Shown in pieces: positions 9,749 through 18,662 of a stretch of 30,598 bases of DNA (position 1 is the first letter of the stretch; every line of letters begins with the position of its first letter). The notes under the pieces are model-generated. The model did no database searches. It saw nothing but the letters and a program-made list of their open reading frames with translations, and was not told the origin of the DNA. The stretch is from the NCBI GenBank assembly GCA_003427395.1, contig BFEA01000616.1:844839-875436 (forward strand). The letters run 5' to 3'. The DNA comes from Chara braunii. Taxonomy: Eukaryota > Streptophyta > Charophyceae > Charales > Characeae. A program made the translations under genes and the position numbers.

Positions 9749-9981
9749 ATTAGATCGAGCTTCCCTAGAGCAACTAGTTAACACAGACACAAACCAAGGG
9801 GGAGCACACTATTGGAAAAAAAATATTATCTATACCTACAGATCATCAAGCCAAGTCTCATCAGAAATTAGGTCGAGGTTCCCCTGAGCAACAGAAATTA
9901 ACATCGACGTAAACCGCAGGGGAGTACAGCAATTTGAAAGAAAGTCATGATCTATACCTGCGGATCATCAAACCAAGTCCA
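9749..9981. repeat. tandem duplication of about 118 bp
   Basis: A unit starting ATTAG(A/G)TCGAG(C/G)TTCCC and ending ATC(T)AAG/AACCAAGTC occurs at about 9749-9857 and again at about 9867-9979. Shared parts include TCTATACCT(A/G)C and GATCATCAA. Confidence 0.8.
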
Positions 9982-9993
9982 ACCTTAAACGAT

Positions 9994-10256
9994 GATGACC
10001 CAGGTATAACAGCACTCATGGTCCTCATCGCAACAGAAACTGAACACAGGACACATCAAAAGGGAGGGCACTTGTGTCCGAGGTGGAAGAAATCCATCGG
10101 ACTGGAAACAGCTAAACACCAATCAGCCGATGACCCAGGTATAGCGGCACTCATGGCCGTCGTCGCTACAGAAACTAAACACACATCAAAAGGGAGGGGA
10201 CATGTGTCGGAGGTGGAAACAATCCATCGGAGTCGAAACAGCTAAGTACCAATCAC
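9994..10256. repeat. tandem duplication of about 130 bp
   Basis: A unit beginning GATGACCCAGGTATA occurs at 9994 and at 10129. Both carry ATCAAAAGGGAGGG, GAGGTGGAA and AATCCATCGGA and end in CCAATCA. The next-left duplication (9749-9981) is a different unit, so two independent tandem duplications lie side by side. Confidence 0.85.
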
Positions 10257-11219
10257 CCGCCGGCGAACTAGCTTCCTCTCCTAGTACCCCTCCACTCTTC
10301 TTCCCTCTGTCAGCCAGACCAATACAGGCGAGAACCAAGATAGGAGGGAGGGGTGAGGGAGAGCCTTCTACTTCCCATCAGACTACCCCACGCCGCCACG
10401 CGCGAAAGAGGTGAGGAGGGAGGTCCCACTAGCAATGTATTTGGAGTGGTGGACAGGGTGTGTGATTCTCATCCACCGCAGATAGGGCTGGGAATCAGTG
10501 GCACCCTATTTTCGCGAATAACACGCGGTAAACGCGGATTTGTTTCGAACTGTCATTGGCCAGATTTCATTTTATTCGGAGGCACAAACGAAACACCCAT
10601 AAGCGAAATTATATAGTGTTCGCTGTCATCAGGCCATGTCAGACAGTGTCAGACGGAATCTTTTTTTGTGTGCTATTTCTTGCGCTCCCATGTGTGTTCT
10701 ACACGGCCATCGATCATTCTAACGTATGCCATGGGGCCCTTACTGCGCAGGCGTTTTTGGACTCCCAAGGCAAGCCCGTACAGAACAACACCGTTTTTTT
10801 TGTTGTTGTTTTTTTGAGAAAACTAGGGCGCAGTCATGGTTTGAGTATCTAAATACATTTCAAACTGTCGTTTTTAATTCCAGTCCCGTGGGGAGTTTAC
10901 TATGCAGTCAAAACTCCGCTCCGCAGAAAAGTCGCACAACGGAGTTTGGAAAACTGCAGTTCAGTCAGGCAGATGGCCGTTGTTTTTTTTTTTTTTTTTT
11001 TTTCCCGGTCGTGCGCCGCGCCATGCCGCGCCCAAAAAAAAAAAAACAGCCCCGTGGTCGGTTCACGGCCGAGATGTCTCGGCCACAGCCGAGATTAACG
11101 AGTCATGAGTAGTGCAGCGAGGCCCTAAACCACCTCTACCCTTCACAGGCAAACACGAAGTCTCAAGAGTAGCCTACTCCGAAGAAGTGGGGGGCTCGGG
11201 TCAGGGATGGAGGCCAAAA
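10257..11219. other. non-coding stretch up to the assembly gap
   Basis: No gene recognised. The stretch holds a 21-T run (10983-11003), an A run near 11034-11046 and a palindrome GGCCGAGA-TG-TCTCGGCC (11067-11084). The short open frames overlap each other and show no domain. Confidence 0.45.
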
Positions 11220-11659
11220 NNNNNNNNNNNNNNNNNNNNNNNNNNNNNNNNNNNNNNNNNNNNNNNNNNNNNNNNNNNNNNNNNNNNNNNNNNNNNNNNN
11301 NNNNNNNNNNNNNNNNNNNNNNNNNNNNNNNNNNNNNNNNNNNNNNNNNNNNNNNNNNNNNNNNNNNNNNNNNNNNNNNNNNNNNNNNNNNNNNNNNNNN
11401 NNNNNNNNNNNNNNNNNNNNNNNNNNNNNNNNNNNNNNNNNNNNNNNNNNNNNNNNNNNNNNNNNNNNNNNNNNNNNNNNNNNNNNNNNNNNNNNNNNNN
11501 NNNNNNNNNNNNNNNNNNNNNNNNNNNNNNNNNNNNNNNNNNNNNNNNNNNNNNNNNNNNNNNNNNNNNNNNNNNNNNNNNNNNNNNNNNNNNNNNNNNN
11601 NNNNNNNNNNNNNNNNNNNNNNNNNNNNNNNNNNNNNNNNNNNNNNNNNNNNNNNNNNN
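11220..11659. other. assembly gap, 440 N
   Basis: A run of N. Open frames crossing it are meaningless. It lies about 550 bp left of the PLE pseudo-LTR and just left of a segment that is duplicated after the second gap. Confidence 0.99.
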
Positions 11660-11950
11660 GCTGTACCCTATTTCCATCCTACGAGCTAGACCCCTCACTA
11701 GTAGGATGCTTGATCTCCCACCATCTACTTCTCCCACTCACCTCTGTTTTTTGGGAAACAAAAACATATGCACAATTCAGAAAAAGACTCAGACACCCCC
11801 AATCAATCCCCTGTACCCCACTCCGGCAAGACTTACTGTAGCAGAGCCACCATCTCCGCTGCTGCTGTACCCTATTCCCATCCTACCAGCTAGCCCCCTC
11901 ACTAGTAGGACGCGTGATATCCCACCATCTCCTTCTCCCGTTCACCTCGA
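11660..11950. repeat. 205-bp tandem repeat beside the gap
   Basis: CTGTACCCTATT(T/C)CCATCCTA starts at 11661 and again at 11866, followed in both by AGCTAG.CCCCTCACTAGTAGGA and CCACCATCT. The repeat runs into the gap, which may explain why assembly failed here. Confidence 0.8.
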
Positions 11951-12211
11951 TGTCCCCTTTTTTTTTAGATGTCGGGGCCATTACCCGGCTTTGGCTGAGA
12001 AAACGTCTGAGAACACTTGCAGTAATTCGGGAAATCCCTAAGAAACCCTAACAAAGTTCTCCAACACTGTCTTACTCCCTGCCGAGCTCTTCCAGGCCTC
12101 ACACCCCCACATCCTGCTCGGTTGCAGGGCAACACAACTCACCCCAGCTCCGACCAGCGTTGTCCCAGCAGCAACCATTGGTTGTCTCGTGGAATGCCCA
12201 CCCTAAGGCAC

Positions 12212-12812
12212 GGGGCACTTGCCGACCCTTGTTTTCTGTTCTTGTCCTTTTTCTGTCCCTTCTCCTCTCCGGTTTCTGTTTTCCATTTTCTGTTCCTGCC
12301 CCCTTTTTTATGTCAGAGGTCTGGAACCTTCATGTACTTGGTAAATGATGAAGGCTTGGTAGGGACATGCCCACGAGGGTCGAGTTTACGAATGATCTAG
12401 GAACTTCGGAACTCGGTATTTGGAACCTCTTTTGGTCCAGTGGTCTTCAGTCCTCGGTCCTCTTTACGTTTCTACTCATCCGATAGCTTAAATGGACTGA
12501 TGACGTCGTCGTAAGTCAATCATCGTGACGAAGACCCCTGAGGAGTTCCGGTTCGGCGACCGGACGAAACATGTCGGGTCAATCTGCCGTCTTGCTTGTC
12601 ATAGGTATCGACGATATGAGCGCAATGCTCCCTTTCGGTGCAAGCTGTTTAGGTTATGTTTATTCTTTCTAATTTTTTATGCCTACCATGTCACGTTCGG
12701 GAGAATGACTATGTTGCGTCATCTTGTCCTTTCCTTCCCCTTCTCTTTCTTCTCTCCTCCTATCTTGCTCTTTTTTTTTTTTTCTCTCCTTTTTTCTTCC
12801 TTCTCTTCTGTA
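12212..12812 (+). mobile_element. left pseudo-LTR of the Penelope-like element
   Basis: This segment recurs after the RT (17930-18544) in the same orientation at roughly 95% identity, with a few substitutions and small indels. It starts at GGGGCACTTGCCGACC and ends at CTTCTCTTCTGTA. Direct repeats of this kind flanking a PLE are called pseudo-LTRs and arise from tandem, partly truncated insertions. It contains a hammerhead ribozyme motif and a T/C-rich tract, and would carry the promoter and 5' untranslated region. The left border is where the pLTR copies diverge; the flank to the left resembles the repeat family seen at 19791-20885. Confidence 0.75.
12527..12591 (+). ncRNA. hammerhead ribozyme motif, type I, left copy
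   Basis: A self-cleaving RNA motif with every core position. Stem I is GACCC (12533-12537) with GGGTC (12576-12580). The core CTGAGGA (12538-12544) fits CUGANGA. Stem II TCCGGT/ACCGGA (12547-12552 with 12559-12564) is closed by G12545-C12565. The GAA (12566-12568) follows. Stem III ACATGT (12569-12574) precedes the cleavage base C12575, giving AUGUC^GGGUC. A second part of stem I, GACG/CGTC (12527-12530 with 12588-12591), lies beyond an AA/AATCTGC internal loop. It reads in the sense of the PLE ORFs, as in other PLE pseudo-LTRs. U12546 is bulged. Activity is not shown by sequence alone. Confidence 0.85.
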
Positions 12813-13082
12813 TTTCTGGTTCTCGGTCCTTGCTGTCTGTCATTCTCTTTATTGGTCGCGGATGAATCTATTGTGTCCTCTGAGTCTTTTCATGATTAAG
12901 TAGTTAGGTCCTTGTGGACCGTCTCTTGTATGGAATTGGTATCATTATCGATGTTGCCGGTTGATGTATCCATCATTTCAACGTGTGAACCATCGTAGCA
13001 ATTATACTACAAAAGAGTGACACGATTGCTTGTCTTATTGTTGATCGATTACCAATTTCGTCTTAAGGTTTAGTGTCTAGTT

Positions 13083-13574
13083 TTGGTACGGGTCCATTTT
13101 TCAGTTGCTCTGGTCTTCTGGTCTCTAGGCATCGTGGTGGGCCTACAACCTAGCAGGGGATGTTTCCAGTCCGGAGCACTTAACCATTGGGCTCGTGATT
13201 GTCCGCAGAGAGTAGGGGGTTACCGACCGCCTGCCACTGGTGCGAATGCCATTCCCACCGGACCACCACTGTTGGCGCTACCGGCAACCGGGAGTATTTC
13301 TACTCAGCCCGCTGCTTCTGCACCTGCTGTGAACAACCAACCGACTACAGGTACTCCGACGGTTAATTATCAACCACAAACGAGGCAAGGATGGTGGAAG
13401 ACTAACCAAGAACTGTTGCATGCAGTGTACAATCAGTATGTAGAAGACAGGAAGGTAGAAGCAAGAAGAAGGGACGAGGAGGATAAGGCGAAGAGATTGA
13501 AAGAGGAAGAGGATAGGAAGCAACAATGGAAGAAGGAGCGCAAGGAGTTTGAGCAAGAGTTGGGGGTGGAATAG
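13083..13574 (+). pseudogene. PLE first ORF, part 1: zinc knuckle and charged helix
   Basis: A Gag-like nucleic-acid-binding protein probably encoded ahead of the endonuclease. The frame has no in-frame ATG (it opens with TTG) and follows a TAG at about 13078, so its true start is lost or lies in a spliced or shifted segment. Near residue 28 a zinc knuckle reads CFQSGALNHWARDC. The spacing is that of C-x2-C-x4-H-x4-C, but the second Cys is Ser (TCC), which should abolish zinc binding. A Pro/Thr/Ala-rich linker of about 60 residues follows, then WWKTNQELLHAVYNQYVEDR and a highly charged Glu/Lys/Arg helix. The frame stops at 13572. The helix seems to continue in the next frames (WNRQEIESHLSDEG), so the stop is probably a frameshift. 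Confidence 0.65.
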
Positions 13575-13575
13575 A

Positions 13576-14683
13576 CAAGAGATTGAATCTCATCTGTCAG
13601 ACGAAGGGTGAGCAAGTAAATGTAGCTAGTAGCACTGGGAAGGATGATGATCTCTCACACCTGCGATTGGAGAACGAAGATTTGAGAAGGATGGCCGATA
13701 GGGGTAATCACCAGCTAGCAGAGGATGCAATTTCACGTCTTCAGCACGAGCTCTCGGAAGTACGTAAGCGGCTCTCCGACAGAAGGAGTAAAGGTGACGA
13801 AATTTTCGCACTGAAAAAGGAAATCGAAGAACTGAGGGGCTCGACCTTTGTTAAGTCTAACTTTGAGCAAGAGGTGGATGGGATGAGGAAGGAGATTGAC
13901 ATGTTGAGGGAACGGAATGTTGACTTCATGGATGAAGCTCGACTTTGGAAGAATGAGGCCCTTCGTCCAGGTAACAAGAGAGGGAGTGTTGTCGTCAATA
14001 CCCCGTACTGTTCGAACCGAGGCACACGGAGACCTCGTTGGACTAATAACATCAGAGAGGCAGACAAGTGGAAGGAGGAGTATCGAAAACTGCAAGGCTT
14101 ATATAATGTGTCCAATGTAGAAGCTGAAGTGTTGAAAAAGAAGCGGGCCGAAGCGCTGACACAAGCTGACAATCTGAGGAGAAAGAAAGAAGAAGTTGAG
14201 AAAGAGGTCTTACGGCTACAAGAGCAATGGAGTAAATTGACTGCGGATGCGGGGGAGAAGGAGAAGATAGATGGAGGTACGAATTTGAAGGAACGACTCG
14301 AGGTGGCTGCTTTGAGGTCCGGCAGGAAAAACATGAAGGCCACACCAGGGAGGCAGTCCGGTAGGCGGACGGGAAAGGGAGCATCTCCTCAACCTGTAAA
14401 TAACCAAGCTGCCTTCATCAAAGAACAGATACGATAGCTTCGCATGTTGATAAAATCGGGATTGGAACCTTCATGTAGGGAAGCAGGTATTAAATTGGGA
14501 AGGATGGAGCCAACTATTATCGAACTGGCTGAGTACCGAGCGAACTTGGCCTTCCCGGAAGAAAGGGGAAAAGAGAAAGATAAAGAGTCGACGAGTTGCT
14601 TGATTCATGTCATCAAGGATGACGAATCACAGAAGGATGATGAGATACCAGAGGAAGGGGATGAACATAGTGTCGAGCTCTGA
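13576..14683 (+). pseudogene. PLE first ORF, part 2: long coiled coil
   Basis: This continues the charged protein in another frame. From 13583 it shows long heptad-type runs, such as LRLENEDLRRM, ISRLQHELSEVRKRL, IFALKKEIEELR and VEKEVLRLQEQWSKL. A basic patch with GRQSGRRTGKG lies near 14350-14380. TAG at 14436 interrupts the frame, which continues with EPTIIELAEYRANLAF and an acidic tail to TGA at 14681. The frame is the same as that of the endonuclease ORF that follows, so stop removal alone would link coiled coil and endonuclease. I cannot tell whether the living element made one polyprotein or two proteins. A role in RNP assembly is inferred from coiled-coil Gag-like proteins of other retroelements. 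Confidence 0.6.
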
Positions 14684-14698
14684 GGGCGTTTCCCGGAC

Positions 14699-15478
14699 GT
14701 GGCACGATTGTGGTCTTTGGTTAATGACTGTCGTGATAAACGGCATCAGAAAGATGATATTTCTTCTGTTGGTCTATGCTCTTCTAAGATCGGTAACTCC
14801 GAGGTAACCTCTTCGGCATCTATGCCTTCTTCTGTCCCCTTTCGTCCTCCCTCTTCTTTTTTCCCTTCTCACGAAGTTCCTCGTTATATTGTCTCTCCTC
14901 TTCGTCCTCCCTTTCTTCCTCTCCCTCCTCTCCCTTCTTCCTTCCCTTCTCCCTCTTCTTCTTCCTCTCCGACCTTTTTTCTTCGAGACAAGGAGTTTAA
15001 TGCCTTCTTTAGGCTATTGGTGATCCAATTGATTTTGAAAGGACAGATTCCTTGGGCGGATAAACTGAAGGGGTACTTGCTGAAATTGTTGAATGACGGA
15101 TTCGACTTTGAGAGATGCGAAGGACCGTTGGTGTACGTGCTTCTTTCTCCATGGGCAAGACATACGTATATGGGGTCGACCTCTAGATCTCTGCCGGTTA
15201 GATGGAATGAGCACGTGTACCGCTCAGTTAATCCTCAAGTAGTTGAGAGTGGGCGACGCAACCATCGCCTGTATGCTTGGATGAGACGTTGCGGGGTGGG
15301 GCAGTATGTTGCAATTCCTGTGTGTAGATGTGAGGAGGCAGATCTACTGCAGCTCGAGAAATATGTGATTGGATTGATGAATCCTTATCTAAATAGTAGG
15401 GACAAGGTGAGACGGCGCAACAAACACAGGGCGGGGAAGCGTGAAAGGAATCGTAAGACTGGGAGATCTGGAGTATAA
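14699..15478 (+). pseudogene. GIY-YIG endonuclease domain of the Penelope-like element
   Basis: A Ser/Pro-rich stretch (about residues 40-100) leads into a GIY-YIG nuclease, which nicks DNA to prime insertion. Visible marks are VYV at 15131-15139 (GIY position) and TYMGS at 15164-15178 (YIG position). VRWNEH follows with the expected Arg and His, then QLEKYVIGLMNPYLNSR with the catalytic Glu and the usual Asn-Pro-x-Leu-Asn ending. No CCHH zinc motif lies between GIY and YIG, as reported for the Chlamys clade. The C-terminus is strongly basic. The domain itself looks intact: no stop falls inside it, though TGA at 14681 precedes it and TAA at 15476 separates it from the RT part in the same frame. 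Confidence 0.85.
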
Positions 15479-15529
15479 AGAACTAAAAAAACACTCCATA
15501 CTCACCCGCAGTTTCACTCCACGACTGAC

Positions 15530-17893
15530 ATGATCTCTGCTTGCTTATCATCTATTCTCGAGGCGTGTATCGCTGGTAAAGTTTCTTCAGTAGGTGTAGC
15601 CTGTACAGGGGGAGAGCGATGGGCTGAGAACTGGAAGGTCACTACTAAGAGGAAATTCGGTTCTTCGCTGGTAGAGCATGGGGGTTGCGTGCACTTGCTA
15701 AAAAAGGCGAAATGGTTGTTCAGGGCGGGTAACTATCTGTTTGTCCATGCTATCGTTCCCTTTCTGTCTCGGGCGCTAATCCTGAAGCCAATGCTGACAA
15801 ATTTTCTGTCTGAACCATGGTTCCGAAAAGAACTGATGGAATGGAACTTGCCTATGATGATTTCGACCTTCTTGGCTATTCGCTCCTTTTCTGAGAAAAC
15901 GATCCCAGTATCAACTTTGTGTTATCATGTCTGGTGCAGTAAGGAGGAAGTTTGGCTTGAATATTAGAGTATGTTTGGTTGTCCGTGTTACCTATGACGA
16001 ACGTTTGAGCAAACCATGGATCAGGCTGTTTTGTGCTAATTGGGTTATGCAAACAGAAGTGGAGGAGGAATGGAAGAAGATGACGGTGAGGAGAATGAGG
16101 GTGGTACGGTTAAAAAACAGAAGTGTGGGTGGTGTGCTTTTCAATTTCAGGAATGCTGTCAGTGAGCGAGAATCTAATTGTTCTTGTCTGGCTTGCCGGA
16201 AGGAGTTCCCTCGAGTGCATGATCATGTGTGTTTCCGTCTCAATAAGACCGTCTCAATGAGACGGACCAGGTTCCTGCCTGTCTACGTAACAATAGGAAT
16301 GTCATCCGACCAACTAGCGTGGACACTGTTGGAAGGCTGATGAGGCAAATTGAGGCCTCGTTCGACACGATTGATTTTGGAGTTCCGAAAATCCTTCGTG
16401 GTGATATGCGAGGGTGTTTGAATATGGCGAAGAGGAACGATGGGCAGTATTGTAATGAAGAAGAGGTAAGACTTTGGAAGGCGAAGCTTGAAGGATTGAT
16501 TATGGTTCCTGTTGACCATAATCCGAGGGACACGCTGGTCTGCTGTCTGGTCAAATATCGGGCTGGAATGGACAAACTGTTCTTGACGAACCCTGGTTTC
16601 GGTATTTGCGAGAATGATGAAGATGATGTGTTGAGTAGTATGAGGAAAGGTTATGGGGAGAGAAAGCTGGGGAGGTTGGCTAAGTGGGATGGAAGAGGCA
16701 GATTGGGAAAGGCATATGCCGTTCCAAAACACAAGAATGTGGAGAGATGGCATCCGATCTGCCCAACGTTCTTTGAGTGCAGTATGCGTGCTTGTAAGTA
16801 CTAAGAAGGTCTCGCGGGCTGTGAACTGCATGTTGTGAGGACTTCCGGCGAATTCTCCTTTCAACTTAAAAAGCAATGATCTGCTGGTTGAGTCCCTGAA
16901 GAGCATTAACAAGGGCTTGAAAAAGGGGGAGGGACTTTTGACGGCCGCATTTGACGTCAAAAAAATGTTCTGTAATCTCCCACACAGATCAATAAGGAGG
17001 GTATTGGCATGGCTGATGGACTTTTGGGAGGAGCGTGAGGCACAAGGTATTATAATTAGAAACCACGGGAAAAGGGGCGAAGATCCAAAAAGGAAAATGT
17101 CAGGTCGGATGGCAGAGTCTAGATTTCGGCACCATTAGAGACTATGTTTTTTTTGACCTGGATAACACCTTTGATTTGGCTTGTGGCAAAGTATTGCAGC
17201 AGAGGATAGGTATTCCGATGGGCAAACCTTCCAGCCCAGCTATTGCGTGTTTTCTATGTATCTTTTCAAAATTCTCCCTTTTTGTGTCCTTTGGCAATGA
17301 CCGTAGGTTGATTCGTGGGGTGCGATTGATCGATGACGTTTCGATTTTCGTCAGGTATCAGGCAAACAATGGTGTGTCTCTTAGAAAGGCAAAGTCCATT
17401 CTCGAGAAATTTGAGGTTTGTTATGATCGCAACTTGACGCTGGAATGCACAAGTCGGTCCACTTGCTGGGATTTTATGGGATGCGTAGTGACTGTTCTCG
17501 ATTGGCTAGTCGAAATCAAATGTGTCGTGCAACATAAGAACCAGAGAGTCGTTTTTTATCAAGGAATACGTTTCAAAACATCCAAGACGACTGTTCCTGC
17601 GTTGGGAAGCAACAAAAAATGGTTGTTGTTAGTTCCTTTTTACATAGAGCGAAGAGGTTTACAAGTCTGTCTAGGGCGGAGGTTTGTTTCCTCCTTTGGA
17701 ACTGAGATGGAGGGGCTTTCATGATGAGATCTTTGACAAGAGCCTGAGGAACTTTTCCCTGAAGTACGGTGGACTTTGGGGTGATTGGGTGTATTTTCTA
17801 ACTGGGTGGGATAATTTTTTCCCGAAGAAAAATGAAGGTTCGAGGCTAGGAGGTCCTGCAGCCAGGGGTTGGACTGGGTTGTATACATAGGCA
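15530..17893 (+). pseudogene. Penelope-like reverse transcriptase, frameshifted
   Basis: Copies element RNA into DNA; PLE RTs are relatives of telomerase RT. The segment crosses at least five frame changes (near 15940, 16240-16320, 16800, 17125 and 17690) and a TGA at 16836. In order: a linker with the CxC motif NCSCLAC (CxC at 16179-16187); VPVDHNPRDTL; AVPKHKNVERWHPICPTFFE; motif A FDVKKMFCNLPH with Asp at 16953-16955; IGIPMGKPSSPAIA at about 17206-17245; and the catalytic RLIDDVSIF with the Asp pair at 17332-17337, where Leu stands at the usual aromatic position. A C-terminal WRGFHDEIF.KSLRNFS segment ends at the stop before 17893. Endonuclease before RT with a CxC link is the Naiad/Chlamys order. 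This copy cannot be translated as it stands. Confidence 0.85.
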
Positions 17894-17929
17894 CAACAAG
17901 TGGTTAGACTGGGCTGTATACATACGCAG

Positions 17930-18544
17930 GGGGCACTTGCCGACCCTTGTTTTCTGTTCTTGTCCTTTTCCTTTCCCTTCTCCTCTTCGGTTTCTATTTT
18001 CCGTTTTCTGTTCCTGCCGCTTTTTTCTGTCAGAGGTCTGGAACCTTCAGGTACTTGGTAAATGATGAAGGCTTGGTAGGGACATGCCCACGAGGGTTGA
18101 GTCTACGAATGATCTAGGAACTTCGGAACTCGGTATTTGGAACCTTTTTTGGTCTAGTGGTCTTCGGTCCTCGGTCGTCTTTACTTTTCTACTCATCCGA
18201 TGCCTTAAATGGACTGATGACGTCGTCGTAAGTCACTCATCGTGACGAAGACCCCTGAGGAGTTCCGGTTCGGCGACCGGACGAAACATGTCAGGTCAAT
18301 CCGCCGTCTTACTTGTCATAGGTATCGACGATACGAGCGCAATGCTCGCTTTCAGTGCAAGCTGTTTAGGCTATGTTTATTCTTTCTAATTTTTTATGCC
18401 TACCATGTCACGTTCGGGAGAATGACTATGTTGCGGCATCTTGTCCTTTCCTTCCCCTTCTCTTTCTTCTCTCCTCCTCTTTTTTTTTTCTTTTTTTTTG
18501 TTCTTTTTTTTTTCTCTCTCCTCTTTTCTTCCTTCTCTTCTGTA
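17930..18544 (+). mobile_element. right pseudo-LTR of the Penelope-like element
   Basis: The second copy of the left pseudo-LTR begins about 40 bp after the RT stop. It differs by scattered substitutions (for example CTCTTCGG against CTCTCCGG) and a different T/C tract. It ends at the same CTTCTCTTCTGTA point, after which 18545-18661 is unrelated and T-rich. The position right behind the RT, in direct orientation, is what identifies the pair as pseudo-LTRs. Confidence 0.75.
18244..18308 (+). ncRNA. hammerhead ribozyme motif, right pseudo-LTR copy
   Basis: This has the same layout as the left copy: GACG, GACCC (18250-18254), CTGAGGA (18255-18261), stem II, CGAAAC, ATGTC with cleavage base C18292, then AGGTC (18293-18297) and CGTC (18305-18308). 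The core and stems II and III are unchanged. The base after the cleavage site is A instead of G, which breaks the stem I pair next to it (C18254 with A18293) and may slow cleavage. The other four stem I pairs and the outer GACG/CGTC are kept. Confidence 0.8.
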
Positions 18545-18662
18545 AACAGCCATTTCGTCAAAACGGACATATTATATTTTTTGAACGAAATCAAAACTGA
18601 TTTTTTTTGCCAAAATCCGGTCGGAATTTTTTGCTCTTGGGGGTCCGGCGTTCCCAAAACGN
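18545..18662. other. T-rich spacer ending in a single-N join
   Basis: Sequence unrelated to the pseudo-LTRs, ending GTTCCCAAAACG before one N at 18662. The N marks an unresolved join between this spacer and the duplicated block. Confidence 0.7.

Larger units (their letters stand above)
11845..12972. repeat. left copy of near-identical 1128-bp duplication
   Basis: This segment matches 18663-19790 at a constant offset of 6818. The only difference I found is T at 12871 against A at 19689. It spans the PLE's left flank, the whole left pseudo-LTR and part of the 5' untranslated region. The right copy begins directly after the lone N at 18662. Confidence 0.95.

Noticed and set aside
11112-12041. 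309-codon open frame
   Set aside because: Most of it is N from the assembly gap. The ends show no domain.
12122-12400. Open frames repeated at 12122, 12525, 18242, 18940 and 19343
   Set aside because: They lie in the pseudo-LTR and its flank, overlap the hammerhead and T/C tracts, and repeat only because the DNA is duplicated.
12497-12535. A second CTGATGA core just upstream of the hammerhead
   Set aside because: CTGATGACGTC with GACGAAG cannot keep both a stem II and the GAA core in register and has no matching stem III. It overlaps the better motif.
13741-14343. 200-codon Ser/Phe/Leu-rich minus-strand frame
   Set aside because: It is the antisense shadow of the coiled-coil ORF.
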